The notes under the pieces: generated by a model | Databases searched by the model: none | What the model saw: only the letters and a program-made list of their open reading frames with translations | What the model was told of the DNA's origin: nothing | Shown: piece after piece, positions 56,880 through 64,000 of the stretch | Numbering within the stretch: position 1 is the stretch's first letter | Layout: every line of letters starts with the position of its first letter | Translations under genes and position numbers: made by a program | Virus record (IMG/VR): IMGVR_UViG_3300028091_000005 | Location: 1-64,000 of that record | Reading direction: 5' to 3' (one strand) | Length of the DNA: 64,000 nt | Source: a virus

Positions 56880-57575
56880 ATGCCAACGTCAATCGGTTTT
56901 TTTGGTGACAGTTTTTGCTATAGTCACAGTCCCAATAGTTACCTGGGTATGATAGTGGATAGGCTGGGTTTAAATCTTGTACATACAGGAAAAGCTGGAT
57001 CTTCTATAGAAGATGCCATATTAATGCAGTTTAACAAATTTGCCAAGGTCAACAAGATTCCTGATATTTGCGTGTTTGTCTGGACAGACTCGCATAGACT
57101 TTATAATTACAAAGTAAGAAATCTTACATTGGGTTCACTTGATAAAAATGATGATCCTGAAATAACACAGGCAGCAAAAACATATTATAGATGTTTATTT
57201 GATGATGAAGCTCATATACTAAGACATAATGCAACAGTTTATTATTTTAATCAGGTTTTGTTAAATAGATATCCTGACAAAAAAATAATAAATCTCTGGA
57301 GTTTTGGGGAAGTAAATGAAGCAAAAGATACAGAAAAAGAAACATTTCGCATCGATAATGTTAGTTATCCCTTTAGGTTTACCCGGGGTGTTGAAATAAG
57401 ACCTGCTCTAGCAACATTGTCCTTCAATGAAAGTGATGTGCCACAGGATATGAGCAAGGACTTTAGACCCAATCACCTGGGAGAACTTAAAACAAATATT
57501 ATAATCGCAAACGCACTATATGACGCTATAACAGAATATCAAGATGGAAAACTAATAGAAATTAAGGAGCAATAG
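56880..57575 (+). CDS. SGNH/GDSL-like hydrolase
   Basis: 231 residues. GFFGDSFCYS (6-15) is block I with the nucleophile Ser of SGNH esterases; a Gly in TGKAGSS and FVWTDSH are plausible blocks II/III, and FRPNHLG supplies the His (DxxH block). Such enzymes act on acyl or carbohydrate esters. It splits the usual nrdA-nrdB pair, with almost no spacing, so is co-expressed with them. Role unknown. Confidence 0.6.
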   Translation: MPTSIGFFGDSFCYSHSPNSYLGMIVDRLGLNLVHTGKAGSSIEDAILMQFNKFAKVNKIPDICVFVWTDSHRLYNYKVRNLTLGSLDKNDDPEITQAAKTYYRCLFDDEAHILRHNATVYYFNQVLLNRYPDKKIINLWSFGEVNEAKDTEKETFRIDNVSYPFRFTRGVEIRPALATLSFNESDVPQDMSKDFRPNHLGELKTNIIIANALYDAITEYQDGKLIEIKEQ

Positions 57576-58676
57576 ATGAGTAAACAACAATACAATTTAA
57601 AATCTAAAACAGATTACCTAACAAGAAAAATGTTTCTTGACCCCGAGGGACCAGTTACTATACAACGTTTCGAAGAAGTAAAGTATAAAAAAATAGCAGA
57701 CTTTGAAACTACTGCACGTGGTTTTTTCTGGGTACCAGAGGAAATAAGTTTAACCAAGGATGCGAATGATTTTAAGGAAGCTTCTGATGCAGTTAAACAT
57801 ATCTTTACCAGCAACCTGTTGCGACAAACAGCACTGGACAGTCTGCAAGGTCGTGGCCCCAGCCAAATCTTTACTCCGGTCGTAAGCCTGCCAGAACTAG
57901 AAGCACTGGTCTACAACTGGACGTTCTTTGAGACTAACATCCACAGTCGCAGCTACAGTCATATTATTCGCAACATCTACAATGTGCCAAAAGAAGTGTT
58001 TAACACTATTCACGACACTGCAGAAATAGTTGATATGGCCAGCAGCATAGGAAAATATTATGACAAGCTACATCAAATGAACTGTGCTAAAGAAGCAGGC
58101 TTTGCTGTAGACGAATTTGATCATATACGTGCAATTTGGCTAGCCCTAAATGCTAGTTATGGCCTAGAAGCTTTTCGCTTTATGGTGTCATTTGCTACAA
58201 GTCTTGCAATGGTAGAGAACAAGATTTTTATTGGCAACGGTAACATTATCAGTTTAATCCTACAGGACGAACTACTACACAAAGGTTGGACGGCTTGGTT
58301 AATCAACCAAGTAGTCAAAGAAGATCCACGTTTTGCAAGAGCCAAGGCAGAGTGCGAAGCAGAAGTCTATCAAATGTATCTGGAAGTAATACAGGAAGAA
58401 AAGGCCTGGGCCGACTACTTATTCAAGAAAGGTCCAGTAATTGGTTTGAACGCCAATATTCTCAAAGACTTTGTAGATTATACAGCTTTAATTTCTCTCA
58501 AGGAGATAGGCATTAAATATACTGAGTCCGCTCCTAAAAACACACCTATACCCTGGTTTAACAAGCACGTGAGCACTGATAAAAAACAAACTGCACTGCA
58601 AGAATCAGAATCAACAAACTATGTTATTGGTGTTATGAGTGACAAATTAGAATACGAAGAACTACCAGATATTTAA
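57576..58676 (+). CDS. nrdB: Class I ribonucleotide reductase small subunit
   Basis: 366 residues. Diiron ligands are visible in WTFFETNIHSRSYSHI (E and H of the first helix) and DELLHKGW (E/H of the second). Makes the radical needed by NrdA; metal type (Fe or Mn) is not readable. Ribosome binding site AAGGAG. Confidence 0.92.
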   Translation: MSKQQYNLKSKTDYLTRKMFLDPEGPVTIQRFEEVKYKKIADFETTARGFFWVPEEISLTKDANDFKEASDAVKHIFTSNLLRQTALDSLQGRGPSQIFTPVVSLPELEALVYNWTFFETNIHSRSYSHIIRNIYNVPKEVFNTIHDTAEIVDMASSIGKYYDKLHQMNCAKEAGFAVDEFDHIRAIWLALNASYGLEAFRFMVSFATSLAMVENKIFIGNGNIISLILQDELLHKGWTAWLINQVVKEDPRFARAKAECEAEVYQMYLEVIQEEKAWADYLFKKGPVIGLNANILKDFVDYTALISLKEIGIKYTESAPKNTPIPWFNKHVSTDKKQTALQESESTNYVIGVMSDKLEYEELPDI

Positions 58677-58686
58677 AAGGAAAGAT

Positions 58687-58941
58687 ATGTTAACAGTATA
58701 CAGCAAGGCAGCCTGCCCTTTTTGCGATCAGGCTAAACATCTACTTAAAAAATACGGAATAGCTTTTGAAGAAGTGCGTGTGGATCTAGATCCCGCTGCT
58801 AGGCAATTTATTATGGAGGCTGGGCATAGAACTGTGCCACAAATCTATAAAGATGGCAAGTTATTTGTGGAAGGTGGCTATCAGGGCCTATCGAAATTAA
58901 ATGAAGATCAAATCTGGGAGCGAGTAAATGCTGTTATCTAA
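58687..58941 (+). CDS. grx: Glutaredoxin
   Basis: 84 residues, thioredoxin fold: active site C12-x2-C15 (ACPFCDQ), cis-Pro in RTVPQIY and GGYQGL. Reduces NrdA. Overlaps the next gene by 14 bases. Confidence 0.92.
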   Translation: MLTVYSKAACPFCDQAKHLLKKYGIAFEEVRVDLDPAARQFIMEAGHRTVPQIYKDGKLFVEGGYQGLSKLNEDQIWERVNAVI

Positions 58942-59239
58942 AGGGTATAGTGCTGGAGATATTGTAAGTTTTAAGTTAGTTAATGGTGACGAAATAGTAG
59001 CCAAGATTACAGAAGTAACTGGCGCTGGCTGGAAAATTAGTCGTCCCTGTACTGTAATTCCCAGCGCACAGGGTATGGCTCTGATGCAAAGCCTGTTTTC
59101 TACAGAACTAAATACTGACATAGAACTACGAGCAGATCACGTAATGATGCACTCGGAATCAGCAAAACAAGTTCAAGATTATTATTTAACTACCACTACT
59201 GGTATACAGACTGTGAGCAAGGGTAGTATAGTAGCCTAG
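58928..59239 (+). CDS. Conserved phage protein with LSm-like start (103 aa)
   Basis: GDIVSFKLVNGDEIVAKI resembles the first strands of an Sm-like barrel. The rest (PCTVIPSAQGMALMQSLF) is typical of a conserved protein of T4-like marine phages located next to baseplate genes. Function unknown. Confidence 0.65.
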   Translation: MLLSKGYSAGDIVSFKLVNGDEIVAKITEVTGAGWKISRPCTVIPSAQGMALMQSLFSTELNTDIELRADHVMMHSESAKQVQDYYLTTTTGIQTVSKGSIVA

Positions 59240-59247
59240 GAAACTCA

Positions 59248-59544
59248 ATGCCAGGAATAGCAAGACAAGGTGATATTGTGGGACCTGGGGGCATTTTAAC
59301 TGCCCCCCTTAGCCCTGATACAAATATAAATGGTAGGCCTGCGGTACTGCATCGTGTGGTCTATAGCCCACACGCCTGTTGTGGTAATCCTGGTTGTGGT
59401 ATACATTGCAATGGCACGGTGCCAGGTGCAAAAAGTGATGCGGCTAGGGTATACGTAAACGGAGTACCTTTTGTTTTATTAACAGATGTTGCAGATTGTG
59501 GTCACACTGTGGTTACAGCTAGCGATAATGTTATAATAGGTTAA
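59248..59544 (+). CDS. PAAR-domain spike-tip protein
   Basis: 98 residues beginning PGIARQGDIVG, with conserved His/Cys for zinc (HACCGNPGCGIHC, DCGHTV). PAAR proteins sharpen the central spike of contractile tails. Neighbouring baseplate genes agree. Confidence 0.88.
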   Translation: MPGIARQGDIVGPGGILTAPLSPDTNINGRPAVLHRVVYSPHACCGNPGCGIHCNGTVPGAKSDAARVYVNGVPFVLLTDVADCGHTVVTASDNVIIG

Positions 59545-59546
59545 TT

Positions 59547-59954
59547 ATGGCGCTAGATATTAAACCCAATATTGAGACTGGCGGCCTAGACCCAATGACA
59601 CTGAGTGTGTCCACAGAACTTTTAAAAAATGATCCTGCGCCTTTTGGCGTCAATCCGGATTTTTTAAAATCTCTTCAAACTTACATAGATAGCAAAAAAC
59701 TAAGTCCCTTGTTGGTCTATAATATAACAGGGGAAGCTAAATTACCAGATTTAAACACAGAAATATCCGGTTACGAATATACTGTAAAAGACGAAACAGT
59801 TTATGTTATACGCCGAGCAGCAGATTGTGGAGATGATGAATTTAGAAATGAAGAACTTGCCCTGGGTACAAGAAATGATCTCTATCCCAATAGTTTTTTA
59901 TTTTACGGTAATCTTATCCCGTCAGGTACTACAGCACAGGGAGGCGGTGGTTAA
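59547..59954 (+). CDS. Baseplate-associated structural protein (135 aa)
   Basis: MALDIKPNIETGGLDPMTLS.. ending TTAQGGGG. Ribosome binding site weak. Overlaps the next gene by one base and lies between PAAR and a very large structural protein, so baseplate location is inferred. Confidence 0.6.
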   Translation: MALDIKPNIETGGLDPMTLSVSTELLKNDPAPFGVNPDFLKSLQTYIDSKKLSPLLVYNITGEAKLPDLNTEISGYEYTVKDETVYVIRRAADCGDDEFRNEELALGTRNDLYPNSFLFYGNLIPSGTTAQGGGG

Positions 59955-62455
59955 TGGCTTGGGAAATTGATTTTTCGCAGGGCACCTATGACAATGGTGC
60001 CTGGACCAGTGACGAGAGTGTGGAAAATGTGCCTAGAAGAATCAAAACTGATGATGGCACAGTGGCTATACTAGCCTATATAACGGAGGCCGAGTTAGAC
60101 TTACTCATAGCTAATGGCACAACTGTAGAGAATTTTGGCAAACAAATTACTGAATGGGAAGTTGAGTACTACGGTCCACCGTCAGAAGTTTATCCTGACA
60201 GTGATATGGCAGTACAATACGCTCCCCTATATTTTATAACAGAACAAGATGAGCCTGTCAGTAAACTAGTCTTTATAACCTACGACCAGGTTAGAATTCT
60301 TAAAGAATCAGATCTACACGATGCAGATCTTAAAAACACGGTGCATCAGGGGATAGATCAGATACCTGCATTTCACAGATCTAGACCAAGACTTAAAGAA
60401 GCTCCAGTGCCCATCACACCAGCCTGGGTTCCTTCTGATCAATATATCAAACGCACCACTGGCACTGGCATCTATGCCGGTAGTCTAAGTGCTCTTGGTA
60501 ACCTAGTGGCAATGAGTTTAAATGATTTGGCACCTATCTACAAAGTCACTGAATCTCCTATTAAAAACGAGCGTGGTAGTTATGGACTAGGTAGTTTATT
60601 TCCAACCAAGGCCCCCATCTACAAGGTAGGACAAGTATTAAGCCAGAAACAACTTGATGCTCTTCCTGCATCAATGGCACCCAAGGTTAAACAAGTCCCC
60701 TATAATACAGGATTTTTTAGAGAGTACTGGTTCAACCAGAGACAGACTACTTTTGGAAATGATAGTGCTATACCTGCGCTAACTGGTGTTATACCTCGTG
60801 GCCTTAAAGATTATAACAATGAAGTTATACTGGGATTTACAGGTAATGTGTTTTACTATATGGATCTACAGATACAAAGGTTGCTTGGTGAAGGTAAATT
60901 TAATCTTGATAGATTTATAAGTGTGTTTAGGCAGGCGCATTCCTGGGCAGAAACTAGTAACAAATATCTAGCAAGTTTAAAGAACTGTGAAAAGCCACTG
61001 AGAGATTTTAAAGCAGATACTCTAGAAGAATATTCAACACAAAAATGGAGTAAGTATAAACAAGGTAAAGCTCTAACTCAGGCATTTAGAAATCTAGGAA
61101 AACTAGGATCTTTAATTGCTGATGGCGAAATCTACAACGGTGTGTGGAAAGGTTTTGGCACAGCAGGCTGGGTAATGAAGGGCATAGTGGAAAATCAACT
61201 AGCTGATCAAAAAACAAATGACGGTGTCAGTATATCCGATAGTCTAATTGCACAGAATATAAATGCAACTAATCTATACGATACTGATAACGAACAAAAA
61301 ATTAAAAACATACTTCAAAATGTTACTAATACTAGCACATTAAAATTAATTCAGGAAGTACTGGAAACCAATGTTGCTAATATGTCTAGTCTATTAGATT
61401 ATACCAGTCTAGAAAAAGTAAGCGGTAAAATCAATGACAGTGAATTTAAAACACTGGAACAAGTGGGGCAGGATATTTTCGAAAATAACAATACCTTGGT
61501 AATTGAGTCAGGTCCTGCTCTAGCTGATCTTATACAGGGAATCAATTTAAGTCCTGATGCCGCCGGACTGGAAAATATACGAGGGGCCAACGGAGAGGCA
61601 CTTGATCCCGATATAGCAAAACAACTTAGAAAATTCCTTCCTATGAGTCCCGATGGTGGGCCAGTTAGTATTTTGCAAATCATAGGTATGGGTTCAGGCT
61701 ACCTCAAAGACACACTGGATGAAATAAACGCACTAATAGATCAATTATACAAAGGCAAGTACGGCATAAGCATAAGAGATACACTTACAGAAATTTCTAG
61801 ATTAAAAGCGGAATTTCCCCTTACCGCTGCCGAGGCACAGGCAGCTAAGTCCTGGATTCCCACACCTCTTGAAACTTCTATAACGGAAGAATTTGACAGC
61901 GTGGAAGAACAAGAATTAGAACTTAACATTGCTACAGCAGGTACTGTGATAATAAATGTAGATAGTCAAAATCTTGATGTTAATCAACCTTTAAAACTTA
62001 AAAGTCAGATTAAAAAGAAAAAAACTAAAAAAATAGTAACAAGAAAAGCAGGTCCAAATTATTGGCAATCGAGGCTGAATTCCAAGATACAGGAGTATTA
62101 TGATTTACTGGGAACAGCAGCCGCTGACACGGACAAAAACACTGCCGACATCGTTAAAAAACTTAACGAAAAATGGAATTATCTCTGTCAAAGTGTCTAC
62201 TATGAAATAGCAAATTATCAACGAGGTAATTTCAGTACTGCCACTGAAGGAAGTAATGCAACAACCAACAGACTAAATTTTGCAGCCGGTTTGGCCAATT
62301 ACGGTGCCGACTCAGGAAACATTGGTACAGGAACTCTTTTGTCCAATTTAACACAAAATAATAATGTTGGTAATCAAATAAAAACCATTTTGGGTATGGG
62401 TAAAAATGATTCTAACCTTGGCCAGGTTGGTATTACTCGAACATCTAAACCATAA
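59954..62455 (+). CDS. Large baseplate/tail structural protein (833 aa)
   Basis: Beta-rich N-terminus (MAWEIDFSQGTYDNGAW), then long helical parts and a Lys-rich segment near 675-690 (KSQIKKKKTKKIVTRK). Length and position after PAAR suggest a baseplate hub or wedge component. No lysozyme motif was seen. Precise homologue not recognised. Confidence 0.65.
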   Translation: MAWEIDFSQGTYDNGAWTSDESVENVPRRIKTDDGTVAILAYITEAELDLLIANGTTVENFGKQITEWEVEYYGPPSEVYPDSDMAVQYAPLYFITEQDEPVSKLVFITYDQVRILKESDLHDADLKNTVHQGIDQIPAFHRSRPRLKEAPVPITPAWVPSDQYIKRTTGTGIYAGSLSALGNLVAMSLNDLAPIYKVTESPIKNERGSYGLGSLFPTKAPIYKVGQVLSQKQLDALPASMAPKVKQVPYNTGFFREYWFNQRQTTFGNDSAIPALTGVIPRGLKDYNNEVILGFTGNVFYYMDLQIQRLLGEGKFNLDRFISVFRQAHSWAETSNKYLASLKNCEKPLRDFKADTLEEYSTQKWSKYKQGKALTQAFRNLGKLGSLIADGEIYNGVWKGFGTAGWVMKGIVENQLADQKTNDGVSISDSLIAQNINATNLYDTDNEQKIKNILQNVTNTSTLKLIQEVLETNVANMSSLLDYTSLEKVSGKINDSEFKTLEQVGQDIFENNNTLVIESGPALADLIQGINLSPDAAGLENIRGANGEALDPDIAKQLRKFLPMSPDGGPVSILQIIGMGSGYLKDTLDEINALIDQLYKGKYGISIRDTLTEISRLKAEFPLTAAEAQAAKSWIPTPLETSITEEFDSVEEQELELNIATAGTVIINVDSQNLDVNQPLKLKSQIKKKKTKKIVTRKAGPNYWQSRLNSKIQEYYDLLGTAAADTDKNTADIVKKLNEKWNYLCQSVYYEIANYQRGNFSTATEGSNATTNRLNFAAGLANYGADSGNIGTGTLLSNLTQNNNVGNQIKTILGMGKNDSNLGQVGITRTSKP

Positions 62456-62588
62456 TTTTTTGCCTTAAAAGTGTACTATTACGGCATTTTTATGCTATAA
62501 TAACTATAGTTAACTAGTTATCTACGTAGATTTCTACCTTTGAATTGTTTTACATATATATGAACCATAAAGAAAGGAGTACTTACTT
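62456..62588 (+). promoter_or_regulatory. Intergenic region before the lysin
   Basis: Contains TATAAT (62496-62501) without a good -35, short palindromes (AACTAGTT, TCTACGTAGA) and ribosome binding site AAAGGAG. Perhaps a regulated lysis promoter. Confidence 0.35.
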
Positions 62589-63173
62589 ATGGAGAAAAAA
62601 GAAATATTGCAACTAACCAAACGTTGTAATTTTATGATTAGGATTGCGCAGGTTTTATTTTTAGGTTTTGGTCTTGCTATGGTGGGATCAGCACTAACTG
62701 AAGTGACTAAAAATAAGTTCGCCAAATTAGAATCCGAAAATAATCAAATGGTCGTGAGTCGTGCTGATATGGCCACTCGCACAAGACAACTTACCTGCCT
62801 GGCCAAAAATATCTACTGGGAAGCAGGTAGTGAAAGTTTTGAAGGTAAAGTTGCTGTGGCACAGGTCACACTGAACCGTGTACGCAGTACAAAATTTGGA
62901 AATGACGTCTGTGAAGTTGTCTACCAGAGAAATACCATTATGGACAAAATTGTCTGCCAATTTAGCTGGGTTTGCCAGCCGGGTATGACCATCAAACCAA
63001 TTCATCCCGAACGCTATGCTGAAAGTATGAATGTGGCCAAAAAGGTCCTGCTCGAAAACTTTAGACTTGACAGCGTCCGTGAAGCACTGTATTATCACGC
63101 AGATTACGTGAACCCAGGCTGGGGCAAAAAACCCGTGGCCAAAATTGGGCGTCACATATTCTACAAGGGATAA
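62589..63173 (+). CDS. SleB-like cell wall hydrolase (lysin)
   Basis: 194 residues. An N-terminal hydrophobic segment (about 14-37) acts as signal anchor. The C-terminal domain (about 68-190) begins LTCLAKNIYWEAGSESFEGK with the catalytic Glu of the Hydrolase_2/SleB family and continues VAVAQVTLNRV..FSWVCQ..YHADYVNPGW. Cleaves peptidoglycan; probably a membrane-anchored (SAR-like) endolysin. The following gene is a membrane protein. Confidence 0.85.
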   Translation: MEKKEILQLTKRCNFMIRIAQVLFLGFGLAMVGSALTEVTKNKFAKLESENNQMVVSRADMATRTRQLTCLAKNIYWEAGSESFEGKVAVAQVTLNRVRSTKFGNDVCEVVYQRNTIMDKIVCQFSWVCQPGMTIKPIHPERYAESMNVAKKVLLENFRLDSVREALYYHADYVNPGWGKKPVAKIGRHIFYKG

Positions 63174-63174
63174 T

Positions 63175-63492
63175 ATGTTTTTGGAAACTATCAAATTGTA
63201 TTTTGAACCAGTTAGAGAGTATTTTTTAGGTCGCATTAAAAAAGTGACTGCAGATGCTCTCGCCTGGTTGGCTAGTATTACCTTGCATTGTTCTACAATA
63301 CCCACATTGTTGGCTATTCTATCAGGACTAACTGATAAACCTATGCCAACAGATATAATACTATTTGTCTATGCTGCTCTAGTTCTTTTATTTGGTACTG
63401 CAATAATAACACGTAATCTACTTAATATGATTACCATAGCACTGGGTTTTGTGGTGCAGAGTGTGTTAATGAGCTTGATCCTATTTAAATAA
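63175..63492 (+). CDS. Membrane protein, holin candidate (105 aa)
   Basis: From ATG 63175. Three hydrophobic segments (about 28-48, 56-76 and 80-104). Position directly after the lysin and small size fit a holin. Not a recognised holin family. Confidence 0.55.
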   Translation: MFLETIKLYFEPVREYFLGRIKKVTADALAWLASITLHCSTIPTLLAILSGLTDKPMPTDIILFVYAALVLLFGTAIITRNLLNMITIALGFVVQSVLMSLILFK

Positions 63493-63495
63493 AAT

Positions 63496-64000
63496 ATGAA
63501 TTTTTTCACACTTACTGCTAGGCTGTTTGGTTTATACCAAGGATTACAGGGCAAAAGTCTTAGTCCTAGCACTGTTGTGCGCAAACTAAATCAAGCTATT
63601 CCCTTTGTGGAATGTAGTATAGGAATACAAAAAACTAATAATCTAGGGGGCTTCAAGATAGAAGGAAGTTACAGTCCTGATTTAGATAGACAGAATCTAA
63701 AAAGTATCAAAATAGATATCTTGATGAATGCTCGTAGAAAAAAACTGCATTTTAACAAATCTGACGTGACTGAAGAAAGATGGTTCGATCTCGTGGCTGA
63801 TCTAGTTAGCATTTTAGGACACGAGTATGTTCATCTAAATCAGCATCGTAGACGTGGCTGGCGCCGTTGCAAAGATTACATTTGTTATAATAATGACGAA
63901 ATGTCTATAGTCAAACGTTATCTTGGTAAGCCAGATGAAGTTGATGCCTACGCTTTTACACTTGCTACAGAACGGGCAGTGGACATACCAGAATATGCCA
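63496..64000 (+). CDS. HExxH zinc metallopeptidase-like protein (3' truncated by window)
   Basis: At least 168 residues. H109-E-Y-V-H113 (GHEYVHLNQH) is a zinc HExxH motif, and the E in DEVDAYAF downstream could be the third ligand. Similar proteins are annotated as SprT/M-type peptidases in phages. Four bases after the preceding stop; no clear ribosome binding site. The end lies outside the window. Confidence 0.6.
   Translation, partial: MNFFTLTARLFGLYQGLQGKSLSPSTVVRKLNQAIPFVECSIGIQKTNNLGGFKIEGSYSPDLDRQNLKSIKIDILMNARRKKLHFNKSDVTEERWFDLVADLVSILGHEYVHLNQHRRRGWRRCKDYICYNNDEMSIVKRYLGKPDEVDAYAFTLATERAVDIPEYA

Noticed and set aside
1-64000. CRISPR arrays, insertion sequences, integrase or attachment sites
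   Set aside because: No spaced direct-repeat array, transposase or integrase motif was seen; the hairpin family has no target duplications that I could recognise.

Overview
The window looks like part of a large T4-like marine myovirus genome (Kyanoviridae-type relative). Evidence for this is a T4-type replication and nucleotide module (HARP-domain protein, UvsW helicase, gp61-like primase, gp41-like helicase, NrdA/NrdB/glutaredoxin, endonuclease VII-like nuclease), virion genes (PAAR spike tip, tail-fibre-like proteins, an 833-residue baseplate-size protein), many short overlapping genes, and two promoter classes. One class is consensus sigma70 type (TTGACA, 17 bp, TATAAT). The other is T4/cyanophage late type (TATAAATA or CTAAATA). 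I see no photosynthesis genes, so the host is probably not a cyanobacterium; this is an inference.

Positions 1-25300 are an accessory region built around about 30 tRNA genes, which together cover all 20 amino acids and include an amber-suppressor anticodon (CUA). Between the tRNAs lie small, mostly membrane or hypothetical genes, Fe(II)/2-oxoglutarate oxygenases (eight in all), a Rieske oxygenase, a SET-domain protein, a MazG-like protein, a ClpP-like protease, a metallophosphoesterase, a dual-specificity phosphatase and a cassette of two TauD-like oxygenases + acyltransferase + acyl carrier protein + radical SAM (9159-13728). This region also holds several structured non-coding RNAs. The largest is a 1.9 kb gene-free stretch (14237-16139) packed with hairpins, with its own strong promoter and an embedded tRNA-like fold; it resembles the giant GOLLD/ROOL class by context. 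A family of long-stem hairpins with a shared core recurs at six or more places.

Positions 25369-31929 form a sugar operon: NAD synthetase, RmlD-like reductase, RmlB-like 4,6-dehydratase, glycosyltransferase-like protein, a PLP/Fe-S 3-dehydrase of the E1/RfbH type with the diagnostic His in place of Lys, and a thiamine-diphosphate enzyme of the acetolactate synthase fold. Together these fit synthesis of a branched-chain 3,6-dideoxysugar. Positions 32000-39800 hold an AAA+ ATPase, HARP-like and UvsW proteins, small conserved phage genes and a miniature DnaE-like protein. Positions 40200-50085 alternate virion genes with primase, helicase and a putative nucleotidyltransferase. Positions 50185-52621 encode IscU, a radical SAM protein and IscA in one tight operon. 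Positions 52622-64000 hold a PD-(D/E)XK nuclease, ribonucleotide reductase genes, PAAR and baseplate proteins, a SleB-like lysin, a small membrane protein and a truncated HExxH metallopeptidase.

How it fits together (inference): early sigma70 promoters drive the tRNA/RNA and replication modules; late promoters drive virion genes and a set of minus-strand oxygenase and iron-sulfur genes. The unusual load of iron enzymes is matched by phage-encoded Fe-S assembly proteins.
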